In this document: in pieces, positions 1 through 5,910 of the stretch
Position numbering within the stretch: position 1 is the first letter of the stretch
Layout: each line of letters begins with the position of its first letter
Origin: Rhodobacterales bacterium UBA7416
Lineage (GTDB): Bacteria > Pseudomonadota > Alphaproteobacteria > Rhodobacterales > Rhodobacteraceae
Length of the DNA stretch: 8,918 bases
Direction of reading: 5' to 3'
Assembly (NCBI GenBank): GCA_002469545.1
Contig: DKMK01000111.1
Span: forward strand, 13,881-22,798
The notes under the pieces: generated by a model
Told to the model about the DNA's origin: nothing
Databases searched by the model: none
The model's input: the letters and a program-made list of their open reading frames with translations, nothing else
Made by a program: the position numbers and the translations under genes

Positions 1-1
1 G

Positions 2-202
2 GTATCAGTTCGTGATAACAACGTTGACCAAGCGCTTCGTGCGCTTAAGAAAAAATTGCAACGCGAAGGCGTATTCCGTGAAATGAAGCTTAAGCAACAT
101 TTCGAAAAACCTTCGATTCGCAAGGCCCGTGAAAAAACGGAATCTATTCGACGCGCTCGCAAGCTAGCTCGTAAAAAAGCACAACGCGAAGGTTTGTTAT
201 AA
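2..202 (+). CDS. rpsU: 30S ribosomal protein S21 (5' end cut by window)
   Basis: This is small-subunit ribosomal protein S21, which takes part in translation initiation on the 30S subunit. The reading frame from base 2 opens with VSVRDNNVDQALRALKKKL and closes with RRARKLARKKAQREGLL and a TAA at 200-202. Sixty-six residues are visible; S21 proteins of this group are usually about 68 residues and begin M-x-V-S-V-R, so only about the first two codons appear to be missing. The very basic helical C-terminal half is typical of the family. It is followed by two hairpins, the second an intrinsic terminator, which separate it from the dodecin gene. Identification is secure; the true start lies outside the window. 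Confidence 0.96.
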   Translation, partial: VSVRDNNVDQALRALKKKLQREGVFREMKLKQHFEKPSIRKAREKTESIRRARKLARKKAQREGLL

Positions 203-208
203 ACCCTA

Positions 209-231
209 GCGTTTAGGTTTTGACCTAACGT
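209..231 (+). other. Small hairpin just after rpsU
   Basis: TTAGGT (213-218) and ACCTAA (223-228) pair around a TTTG loop. With one bulged T at 212, the stem extends to 209-231. It starts seven bases after the rpsU stop and has no clean T-run after it, so it is not a good terminator alone. It may protect the 3' end of the mRNA or assist the stronger hairpin just downstream. Confidence 0.4.
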
Positions 232-238
232 AACTTTG

Positions 239-265
239 AAAACCTCGGCTTTGGCCGGGGTTTTT
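239..265 (+). terminator. Intrinsic terminator of rpsU
   Basis: Stem arms CCTCGGC (243-249) and GCCGGGG (254-260) form seven pairs, one of them G-U, around a TTTG loop. A T5 run follows at 261-265, and an A-run at 239-242 precedes the stem. This is a standard rho-independent terminator 37 bases after the rpsU stop. Confidence 0.88.
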
Positions 266-323
266 GCGTTTAGAGGACTTGTTTTCGCAAATGCCGTTCC
301 TACCTACCCATCAGTTAATCAAC

Positions 324-328
324 GGGAG
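324..328 (+). promoter_or_regulatory. Ribosome binding site of the dodecin gene
   Basis: GGGAG lies seven bases before the ATG at 336. It fixes this start and shows that the overlapping longer frame beginning at 236 is not the coding one. I saw no convincing promoter in the 70 bases between the rpsU terminator and this site. Confidence 0.7.
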
Positions 329-335
329 AGTATAA

Positions 336-536
336 ATGAGCGTTCAAAAAGTTATCGAAATTATGTCCGAGTCTTCAAAGTCATGGGAAGACGCGACAAG
401 CACTGGCATCGAAAAGGCATCAAAATCCATCAAAGGCATTTCGTCGTCTTGGGTAAAAGATCAATCTGTCAAAGTTGAAGACGGCAAAGTCACTGCGTTC
501 CGCGTGACATTAAAGGTTTCGTTCGAAGTTAAGTAG
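336..536 (+). CDS. Dodecin family flavin-binding protein
   Basis: Dodecins are tiny proteins that assemble into hollow dodecamers and bind flavin pairs, buffering free riboflavin or FMN in the cytoplasm. The 66-residue length is normal for the family. The fold's pattern is visible: VIEIMSES (strand 1), SWEDATSTGIEKASKSI (helix), then SSWVKDQSVKVEDGKV and FRVTLKVSFEV (strands 2 and 3). Trp39 sits where the flavin-stacking Trp of dodecins lies. The position that is Gln in well-studied dodecins (Y-Q-V) is Arg56 here (F-R-V), which, as I recall, is also seen in some proteobacterial members. The gene stands alone between the rpsU terminator and its own terminator at 599-625. Confidence 0.92.
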   Translation: MSVQKVIEIMSESSKSWEDATSTGIEKASKSIKGISSSWVKDQSVKVEDGKVTAFRVTLKVSFEVK

Positions 537-598
537 TTCTTCGAATGAATGCAGGTCTGCCTTGGGTGGGGTGATCTGTCTGCATGGGTGAATGCAAC

Positions 599-625
599 AA
601 AAGGCGTCCGGGTGGGGCGCCTTTT
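599..625 (+). terminator. Intrinsic terminator after the dodecin gene, possibly bidirectional
   Basis: AAAAGGCG (599-606) pairs with CGCCTTTT (618-625). The stem can extend through TCC/GGG to a GGGTG loop at 610-614. The right arm ends in T4 followed by CGTTTT. Read on the minus strand, the same hairpin ends in TTTTGTTG, so it can also end the lipoprotein transcript whose stop codon is at 637. Confidence 0.85.
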
Positions 626-636
626 CGTTTTAGGGA

Positions 637-1209
637 TTAATTTTGACCAACGTCAGTTTCATAATACTTGGTTGTTTTCACACCAGGTATTTTTCCAAAC
701 TTTTCAGCCAACTTTGCAGGGAACCAAGTCGTTCCCAATTTTTCAAAGCCAGGTAACCTCGACAACATAATCGAAGTATTATTCGCACACATCGCATCGT
801 GCGACGCACCTTGTTGCAAAGCCGCGCGATATGCCAATTCAGCAACTGCTGCGGAAACTGGGATTTCTTGAATTACCACATGATGCGTGTCACGCGCATG
901 AAAAGAATTATAACGCTGCAACACCGCAGGTGTCACACCAAACAACACATCGTTGCGTTCAGGTACAACAGACGAATACCAACGCCCTGCGGGATCGTAC
1001 ATCACACGTTGAGATGCGTTGATCAGCAAAGATGAATGCCCACCCTTGCCGTTTTTATTGCTGATCATTGTCAACAACGTCAACGTCGGCTGACCGCCAT
1101 GAACATAAGCCGCGCTTTGGACTTTGTCGTCTGAATCATAAATCTCTTTGGCGCAGGCAGATAATGCCAACGCAGCACAAAGCATCAAAATAGGCTTGAA
1201 ATTCAACAT
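637..1209 (-). CDS. Predicted lipoprotein of unknown function, with a possible permuted papain-like fold
   Basis: The 190-residue product begins with a lipoprotein signal: MLNFKP, a hydrophobic stretch, then L16-S17-A18-C19. Cys19 would be the lipidated residue, and the following Ala does not suggest inner-membrane retention. I do not recognise a named family with certainty. The body has a GGHSSLLI segment (His58), a YDPAGRW segment (Asp72), and a late AMCANNTS segment (Cys141). A His followed much later by a Cys with neighbouring Asn and Thr resembles the circularly permuted papain-like (LRAT/NlpC-P60-related) layout, but that is inference from motif order only. It lies 16 bases downstream of the cytochrome oxidase subunit IV gene on the same strand and is probably co-transcribed with it. 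The Shine-Dalgarno is weak (GGGCAG). Confidence 0.75.
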   Translation of the reverse strand: MLNFKPILMLCAALALSACAKEIYDSDDKVQSAAYVHGGQPTLTLLTMISNKNGKGGHSSLLINASQRVMYDPAGRWYSSVVPERNDVLFGVTPAVLQRYNSFHARDTHHVVIQEIPVSAAVAELAYRAALQQGASHDAMCANNTSIMLSRLPGFEKLGTTWFPAKLAEKFGKIPGVKTTKYYETDVGQN

Positions 1210-1225
1210 GTGCTGCCCGATTCGA

Positions 1226-1363
1226 TTAAGAGTTAAAGAGCGCCATGAAAATCAAACAACCGATTGAGAAACAACCAACGCGAATTGACCAGCGAATAAA
1301 GCCATCAAATGCAGCCTCTTGTGCTGATGTATCCATTGTGCCGTGTTTATGTGCTTTTGCCAT
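1226..1363 (-). CDS. aa3-type cytochrome c oxidase small subunit IV
   Basis: This 45-residue protein was found by reading the minus strand. It begins MAKAHKHGTMDTSAQEAAFD, has one membrane segment from about residue 24 to 43 (starting FIRWSIRVGC), and ends MALFNS with TAA at 1228-1226. The short basic/His N-terminus, the H-K-H-G-x-M-D motif, the E-x-x-F-x-G-F-I-R-W run and the L-F-N-S end match the bacterial aa3-type subunit IV family (PF07835). That subunit is a single helix at the edge of the aa3 terminal oxidase in the inner membrane, with no catalytic role. AGAGG lies seven bases before the ATG. No other oxidase subunits are in the window, so this subunit is encoded apart from its complex. 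Confidence 0.9.
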   Translation of the reverse strand: MAKAHKHGTMDTSAQEAAFDGFIRWSIRVGCFSIGCLIFMALFNS

Positions 1364-1370
1364 GGGGTAA

Positions 1371-1376
1371 CCTCTT
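1371..1376 (-). promoter_or_regulatory. Ribosome binding site of the cytochrome oxidase subunit IV gene
   Basis: On the minus strand AAGAGG lies seven bases before the ATG at 1363. This supports translation of the 45-codon gene. Confidence 0.7.
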
Positions 1377-1387
1377 TGAATTTAGCG

Positions 1388-1458
1388 TTACAGTTCTATT
1401 TCATAAATTCCAGCATTTGCAAAGGGGGCAGTTAATACATGCGACGCTGTAACTGTAA
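1388..1458. promoter_or_regulatory. Divergent promoter region with a spaced inverted repeat
   Basis: The 164 bases between the subunit IV gene (-) and the antiporter gene (+) must hold both promoters. TTACAGTT (1388-1395) and AACTGTAA (1451-1458) form a perfect 8-bp inverted repeat with 55 bases between the arms. The adjoining CTGTAAC (1447-1453) matches GTTACAG (1387-1393) in the same inverted sense. It could be an operator pair, or chance. No -35/-10 pair is good enough to name; for kefB, TTGTGC (1468) to TAACTT (1491) with a 17-base spacer is the least bad. Confidence 0.25.
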
Positions 1459-1527
1459 ATCTACGCATTGTGCCACAGGCAATCGAACGATAACTTGCAT
1501 AAACGAATTACCAAGGGGCCTAATTCA

Positions 1528-3396
1528 ATGACCGACTTTCTGATGCTTGCGTTTGTTTTCTTAATTGCTGGCGTGATCGCTGTGCCAATCGCATCCCGAT
1601 TGGGTCTAGGCTCGGTTCTTGGATACCTGATCGCGGGGATCATCATTGGTCCAATTTTGACATGGTTACACGTTGACGAAGTCTCCATTCAGCATTTCGC
1701 GGAATTTGGCGTTGTTATGATGCTGTTCTTAGTCGGGTTAGAATTGGAACCCAAAGTATTATGGAATATGCGTGGGCGTTTACTGGGCTTGGGTGGCGGG
1801 CAAGTTGGGTTCACAACATTAGCAGTCATGGGCGTGGCGATGTTACTTGGGCAACCTTGGACGGTCGCCTTGGCCATCGGTTTGGTTCTGGCCCTGTCGT
1901 CAACAGCAATTGTTTTACAGACCCTCGGTGAAAAAGGCCTGATGAAAAGTGATGGCGGACAAGCCAGCTTTTCAGTCCTCTTATTCCAAGATATCGCCGT
2001 CATCCCAATGTTGGCCCTGATCCCTTTGCTAGCAATGCCCGAATTGGCAGAAGCCTTAAGCCACGGCGCAGGACACGGCGAAGAGGGTGATCACGGCTCA
2101 AGTATGAGCTTGGTTGCTGGATTAAATGGTTGGCAAACAACACTGGTAACTATCGGTGCAATTGCTGCAGTCGGTCTGGGCGCAAACTTCCTAACGGGTC
2201 CATTGTTCCGCTTTATCGCGGGTGCGCAGTTGCGTGAATTATTTGTTGCCGCCGCATTGATGATGGTTGTCGGCATTGCATTGCTTATGTCTTTGGTTGG
2301 GCTGTCCCCTGCATTGGGTACCTTTTTAGCAGGCGTTGTTTTGGCCAACAGCGAATACCGCCATGAATTAGAAGCAGATATTGATCCATTCAAAGGATTA
2401 TTATTGGGTCTGTTTTTCATGACCGTTGGTGCAGGCATCAATTTCGCCCTGCTATTTTCAAATTTTGGCTCCATCGTTGGATTGACCGTCGGATTGATGG
2501 CAATGAAAGCGGCTGTTTTATTGTTTTTGGCACGCGTCTTCAAAGTTCACGCCGGTGACAAATGGCTTTTCGCCTTAGGCTTAAGCCAAGCAGGTGAATT
2601 CGGTTTTGTCTTGTTGTCATTCACCGTGGCCAACGCCGTAATCCCCACCGCAGTTGCAGATCAGTTGTTGCTGATTGTGGCACTGTCCATGTTGTTAACA
2701 CCTGCCCTATTCATTTTGTACGAACGCGTCATCGTACCGCGTTATACCGCCGATCAACAACGTGAAGCGGATGTGATTGAAGAGCAGAGCCATATCGTAA
2801 TTGCAGGCCACGGACGCGTTGGTGGCATCGTTGCGCGCATGTTACGTTCTGCGGGCCACACACCGACAGTGATCGATTTCAGCGCCAAACAGCTGGATAT
2901 GCTCAGCCGCTACGGCATTCGCGCATATTTCGGCGATGCAACGCGCCCTGATATGTTACATGCCGCCGGCATGCACCAAGCAAAGATTTTTGTTGTGGCG
3001 ATTGATGACAAACATCAAGTTACAGAACTGGTGAAATACGTTCACCAACATTACCCCAATCTGCACATCATAACGCGCGCAAGGGACCGTAATCATGTCT
3101 ATGATCTATGGGCCGCAGGCAGCCGCGATATTATCCGCGAAACATACGACAGCTCTTTGCGCATGGGACGTTCTGTGTTTCAAGCGTTGGGCGCCAGTGC
3201 AGACCAAGCACAGCAAGTGTCAGATGCCTTTAACGCCATTGATCGCAAAGGAATGTTGGCAACGGCATCACATTATGACCCAGACGTTCCATCCCATGAA
3301 AATGCGGCATATGTTGCCAAAGTCCGTGAATTAAGCGTGGAGTGGGAAGCGGAACTTGGCCAACAGATCGATGACATTTTAAAGAAGAAGACATGA
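1528..3396 (+). CDS. kefB: Glutathione-regulated-type K+/H+ antiporter (KefB/KefC-like, CPA2 family)
   Basis: The 622-residue inner-membrane protein is close to E. coli KefC in length. Residues 1-400 are a Na+/H+-exchanger-type domain with about a dozen hydrophobic segments. It carries KefB/C signatures: LALSSTAIVLQTLGEKGL (121-138), VLLFQDIAVIP (150-160), and NSEYRHELEADIDPFKGLLL (274-293). Residues 422-540 form an RCK/TrkA-N nucleotide-binding domain with GHGRVGG (427-433), an acidic residue ending the second strand (TVID, 447-450) and FGDATRPD (468-475). The family exports K+ in exchange for H+, acidifying the cytoplasm as protection against electrophiles, and the RCK domain gates it. A His/acid-rich loop lies at 179-190. 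The ATG at 1528 follows AAGGGG by nine bases, so the in-frame ATG at 1468 is rejected. No KefF/KefG partner gene is nearby, so glutathione gating is inferred. Confidence 0.9.
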   Translation: MTDFLMLAFVFLIAGVIAVPIASRLGLGSVLGYLIAGIIIGPILTWLHVDEVSIQHFAEFGVVMMLFLVGLELEPKVLWNMRGRLLGLGGGQVGFTTLAVMGVAMLLGQPWTVALAIGLVLALSSTAIVLQTLGEKGLMKSDGGQASFSVLLFQDIAVIPMLALIPLLAMPELAEALSHGAGHGEEGDHGSSMSLVAGLNGWQTTLVTIGAIAAVGLGANFLTGPLFRFIAGAQLRELFVAAALMMVVGIALLMSLVGLSPALGTFLAGVVLANSEYRHELEADIDPFKGLLLGLFFMTVGAGINFALLFSNFGSIVGLTVGLMAMKAAVLLFLARVFKVHAGDKWLFALGLSQAGEFGFVLLSFTVANAVIPTAVADQLLLIVALSMLLTPALFILYERVIVPRYTADQQREADVIEEQSHIVIAGHGRVGGIVARMLRSAGHTPTVIDFSAKQLDMLSRYGIRAYFGDATRPDMLHAAGMHQAKIFVVAIDDKHQVTELVKYVHQHYPNLHIITRARDRNHVYDLWAAGSRDIIRETYDSSLRMGRSVFQALGASADQAQQVSDAFNAIDRKGMLATASHYDPDVPSHENAAYVAKVRELSVEWEAELGQQIDDILKKKT

Positions 3397-3432
3397 AAAA
3401 GCCCACCGCAAAAGTTGTGGTGGGCCTTAGTT
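3396..3432. terminator. Bidirectional terminator shared by the antiporter and outer-membrane protein genes
   Basis: GCCCACCGC (3401-3409) and GTGGTGGGC (3417-3425) form a nine-pair stem, with one G-U, around AAAAGTT. An A5 run lies on the left and CTTAGTTTT on the right. On the minus strand the hairpin is followed by a perfect T5, so it should be at least as efficient for the outer-membrane protein gene as for kefB. It fills most of the 49 bases between the two convergent stops. Confidence 0.85.
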
Positions 3433-3445
3433 TTAGTTTAAGTCT

Positions 3446-4142
3446 TTAGAAGCGAAAGTTAACTTTCGCAGAGATCGTGTGTGCCGTCACATCGATAGTA
3501 CGATTATCACCGGCACTACATGGGCCACATGCTGTATTGTATGGGTGAAGAGCACTGCCGAAATCTGAATACTTGTATTCAACAGCAAACAACGTTTTAT
3601 CACTCACTTCAAACTCGACACCCGCACCGACCATAAAGCCAAGATGTGTCTTGCGAGAGTGATCATTTGGCGTGGTAATAAGGCTGTCAATTTTCGCTGA
3701 CGTCAAACCCGATGTTACGTACACTAAACGATTGTCGTAAACTTTGCCGATGCGACCTGACAACGTAACGACGTTCTCAACAGAAACAGCCCAAGTATCA
3801 AGATTTGGCCAAGTCGGACTAGCGATTGTTTCGCTCACTTGATCTGGAGTGTAAGAGAGTTCTACGCCAGAAACCATATCGGAACCCAACGCGAAATTAT
3901 AACCAGCTTGCACACCTAAAACAGGTCCACTTGGGCTTAATTCGCCGTCACCGGAACGACCAAATGTCCACCAACCAGTTGTGGCCGCCATTTCGAGATG
4001 TGCGTGCATTGCCGTGGTACCCATGTTCAAACCAGCATACGGGCCAATCCAACTGGCGTTTGCCGCATCATCAGCACTTGCCACACCTGTAGCCAAAGTT
4101 GCGGCTGTTAAAATAGTTGTAAATAGTTGTAAATAGTTTCAT
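3446..4142 (-). pseudogene. Outer-membrane beta-barrel (porin-like) protein gene, frameshifted in its signal peptide
   Basis: Bases 4096 down to 3446 encode an uninterrupted barrel domain. It begins ATGVASADDAANASWIGPYA, contains alternating amphipathic strands (PVLGVQAGYNF, LVYVTSGLTSAKI, GFMVGAGVEF, TLFAVEYKYSDFG) and ends AKVNFRF. The C-terminal Phe is the usual outer-membrane assembly signal. It resembles small Omp25/OmpA-type barrels (PF13505-like). No ATG opens this frame: upstream it runs to a TGA, with only a TTG at 4096. The ATG at 4142 has a strong GAGGGA site but reads 23 codons in another frame to a TGA at 4073-4071. A 10-bp tandem repeat (4111-4138) causes this: one unit fewer gives MKLFTTILTAATLATGVASA, an ideal signal peptide cleaved after ASA, and a 228-residue protein. 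It may be a pseudogene, phase-variable, or a sequence error. Confidence 0.8.
4111..4138. repeat. 10-bp tandem repeat in the signal-peptide codons of the outer-membrane protein gene
   Basis: AAATAGTTGT occurs at 4111-4120 and 4121-4130, and its first eight bases recur at 4131-4138, giving 2.8 copies on the plus strand. In the coding sense the unit is ACAACTATTT. Because the unit is not a multiple of three, each gain or loss shifts the reading frame. The present number is out of frame; one fewer, or two more, would be in frame. Confidence 0.95.
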
Positions 4143-4148
4143 GAAAAT

Positions 4149-4154
4149 TCCCTC
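4149..4154 (-). promoter_or_regulatory. Ribosome binding site of the outer-membrane protein gene
   Basis: On the minus strand GAGGGA lies six bases before the ATG at 4142. Its strength shows that this ATG is the intended start, although it is not in frame with the barrel. The TTG at 4096 has no such site. The A+T-rich region 4155-4298 probably contains the promoter, but I cannot single out the hexamers. Confidence 0.8.
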
Positions 4155-4298
4155 AATTCTCATTTGTTAGAGGTGGAATTAAAGGGAAGTACAAGAAAAT
4201 ACGCCTAAATATACCATAAGTATGAATAAACTGTTGTAAGTTTACCTAAATTTAACATTAACTTCACCCCTAGGTTGAGCTCAAAAAAAACACCTAAC

Positions 4299-4772
4299 CT
4301 AGCCGGCGTCATCCGCATCTAAATCCTCGGCCAATTGAAACCCAATACGATTTGGTTCCGCTTGCTCTACGGATTTTGGCTCCGCGACCAACATAACGTT
4401 TAACTGATTAACGTGTTGCACCAACTGCATTTTGCTACCTTCACCATCTTCACCGTAAAACGTAACGATGTCTGGCGCGAAAAAACCCATGCCTTGAATT
4501 TTCACTGATCCAGCGTCCGAACCCGCGAACCCCATGCCGACCTCATGTTCTCCATCCAGTGTCTTTTCGAACTGTTGAATATACATCACGATACGCTCAT
4601 ATGCCCATTCCGCCGCGCTTTTGTCTGCGGGGGGTTTTTTCGCAACGCTCTTTGGGATCGGCTGATACTCTTTTTTCATGACGCCTTCTGCGTTCAACTT
4701 CACCGAATAATTGTGCTGCAGTGCATCAGATTCCGCCAATTCAGCCGCCGTTTTAACTTGGTTATCGGACAT
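4299..4772 (-). CDS. DUF6173-like conserved protein
   Basis: The product is a 157-residue protein without signal peptide or membrane segment, hence probably cytoplasmic. The N-terminal third is polar (MSDNQVKTAAELAESDAL) with a Lys/Pro-rich stretch. The conserved core starts at AAEWAYERIVMYIQQFEKTL and runs through HEVGMGFAG, GFFAPDIVTFYGEDGEG and QLVQHVNQLNVMLVA to an acidic tail. This resembles the family I know as DUF6173 in Rhodobacterales; no function is established. The start is taken as the second of two adjacent ATGs (4772) because AAAGGGG lies six bases before it. It overlaps the MBL hydrolase gene upstream by 11 bases, so translation is probably coupled. Its assignment rests on recalled similarity. 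Confidence 0.75.
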   Translation of the reverse strand: MSDNQVKTAAELAESDALQHNYSVKLNAEGVMKKEYQPIPKSVAKKPPADKSAAEWAYERIVMYIQQFEKTLDGEHEVGMGFAGSDAGSVKIQGMGFFAPDIVTFYGEDGEGSKMQLVQHVNQLNVMLVAEPKSVEQAEPNRIGFQLAEDLDADDAG

Positions 4773-5808
4773 CATATTCCCCTTTGGCAGACCAAATCCA
4801 TTGGCCATGTTCGTTCATTTCTCGGCTGATCTTATCCGCCAATAACAAATGGTTCAAATGCGCAATTGCTTCAACCATCGCCAGCCCGTACTCGCCCTTG
4901 CCAATTTTGCGCTTAAACAACACACTAAAACACTCCGCCGCAGTACGCGGCGTTTTCAAATGCTCTACCAAACGGGGCAATGCATGGTGATGATTATCGA
5001 TCAACTGCTGCAGGCGTGTTGGCAGCCCTTGAAACGGCAACTTATGCCCACCCAAAACCAGATGATCATCCGTCGCGAATTCTTGGAACTTTTCGCATGA
5101 TGCAATCCATTCTGCCAACGGGTCTGCCATCGGTTCAGTTGGATAAACCCCCACGTTGGGCGAAATTCCAGGTAATATCTGGTCCCCTGCAATCACAACA
5201 TTATCGGATTGCGACCACAGCGTTGCATGTTCTGGCGAATGCCCGTCACCGGTTCGCACTGTCCAGTTACGCTCACCAATTTTGATTGTTTCGCCCTCTT
5301 GAATGCGCGAAAAACCAAGCGGCATTGGATAAACAATATCCGAAAAATTAAACGGCCGGTTTGCTGCGCGCTCGTCATATATCTCTTGATCCATGCCAGC
5401 CCCGCGATAAAAATCCAACGTCTCTTGCGGCCATTCTTCTTGCGTATCTACGGTCAGCATCCGCGAATACAACCACGCCGTACGCGTAGTCACGAGTTCA
5501 GCACCATGCTCGGATTGAAACCAACCGACCATGCCAACGTGATCTGGATGATGATGTGTCAACAAAACACGCGTAACCGGATCACCGCGTAACGGCCCCG
5601 CCATTAACTCCGTCCACAACGTTATTCCACGTTTGGAATGATATCCCGTATCGACAATACACCATCCAGCACCATCTCGGATTGCGTAAACATTGACGTG
5701 ATCTAACGCCATGGGTAACGGCAAGCGCATCCACAAAATATCATCAGCGACTTGAATTGCTTCACCTTCTGCTGGTGGTGTTTCAAATGGAAAGGAAATT
5801 GGTGTCAT
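4762..5808 (-). CDS. MBL-fold metallo-hydrolase
   Basis: From the ATG at 5808 the product has 348 residues. The metallo-beta-lactamase fold is clear. A strand ending IVDTG (51-55) is followed by THHHPDH (84-90), giving ligands H85, H87, D89 and H90. Then come GDGHSPEH (H190), AGDQILP (D209) and GGHKLPF (H255). This set would bind two Zn or Fe ions and activate water for hydrolysis. The His-rich helical C-terminal part (about 265-348) resembles the extra domain of glyoxalase-II- or LACTB2-like members; the substrate is unknown. The frame extends upstream to a TTG at 5886, but MTPISFPFE fits the N-terminus I recall for relatives. Neither start has a strong Shine-Dalgarno, so the N-terminus is uncertain. 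It overlaps the DUF6173-like gene and is divergent from sua5. Confidence 0.87.
   Translation of the reverse strand: MTPISFPFETPPAEGEAIQVADDILWMRLPLPMALDHVNVYAIRDGAGWCIVDTGYHSKRGITLWTELMAGPLRGDPVTRVLLTHHHPDHVGMVGWFQSEHGAELVTTRTAWLYSRMLTVDTQEEWPQETLDFYRGAGMDQEIYDERAANRPFNFSDIVYPMPLGFSRIQEGETIKIGERNWTVRTGDGHSPEHATLWSQSDNVVIAGDQILPGISPNVGVYPTEPMADPLAEWIASCEKFQEFATDDHLVLGGHKLPFQGLPTRLQQLIDNHHHALPRLVEHLKTPRTAAECFSVLFKRKIGKGEYGLAMVEAIAHLNHLLLADKISREMNEHGQWIWSAKGEYDVR
4779..4785 (-). promoter_or_regulatory. Ribosome binding site of the DUF6173-like gene, inside the MBL gene
   Basis: AAAGGGG on the minus strand is six bases before the ATG at 4772 but only three before the ATG at 4775. This favours 4772. 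The site lies within the last codons of the upstream hydrolase gene. Confidence 0.7.
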
Positions 5809-5910
5809 GGCATGCTCACATTGTTTTTGCATCCGCGCGGCGAACGCTGTATCTGATCTGGCTAACAGAGCCTGCAAGGATTGCAAGCTGAACTAAACGT
5901 CAGAGAGCCT

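Noticed and set aside
236..478. 80-codon open frame overlapping the dodecin gene
   Set aside because: It begins next to the rpsU terminator, has no ribosome binding site and resembles no family, while the overlapping frame at 336 is a clear dodecin with a good site.
537..598. Repeated GAATGCA words and an ATGCAG/CTGCAT inverted pair after the dodecin gene, considered as a small RNA
   Set aside because: The arms are short and far apart, no promoter is visible, and the only strong structure is the terminator that follows.
1468..1527. 20-residue N-terminal extension of the antiporter from the ATG at 1468
   Set aside because: The extension is polar and lacks a ribosome binding site. The ATG at 1528 has AAGGGG upstream and begins directly with the first membrane helix, as in relatives.
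4071..4142. 23-codon peptide from the ATG at 4142 as a regulatory leader peptide
   Set aside because: Its first codons are those of a signal peptide and its later codons are out-of-frame barrel sequence. The 10-bp duplication explains it better than a designed leader.
4270..4302. Inverted repeat CTAGGTT/AACCTAG around an eight-base T-run (minus strand) at the end of the DUF6173-like gene, considered as a terminator
   Set aside because: The T-run lies in the loop, not after the stem, and one arm overlaps the stop codon. It does not fit an intrinsic terminator. A 10-bp palindrome inside it (4275-4284) is likely chance in an A+T-rich stretch.
5001..5592. Open frames on both strands inside the MBL gene, such as the 127-codon plus-strand frame at 5209
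   Set aside because: They lie in other frames of a well-supported enzyme gene, lack ribosome binding sites and have no recognisable domains.
5809..5886. N-terminal extension of the MBL hydrolase from a TTG at 5886
   Set aside because: No ribosome binding site precedes the TTG, and the extra residues do not resemble the N-terminus expected of the family. It cannot be excluded, because the ATG at 5808 is also weakly supported.
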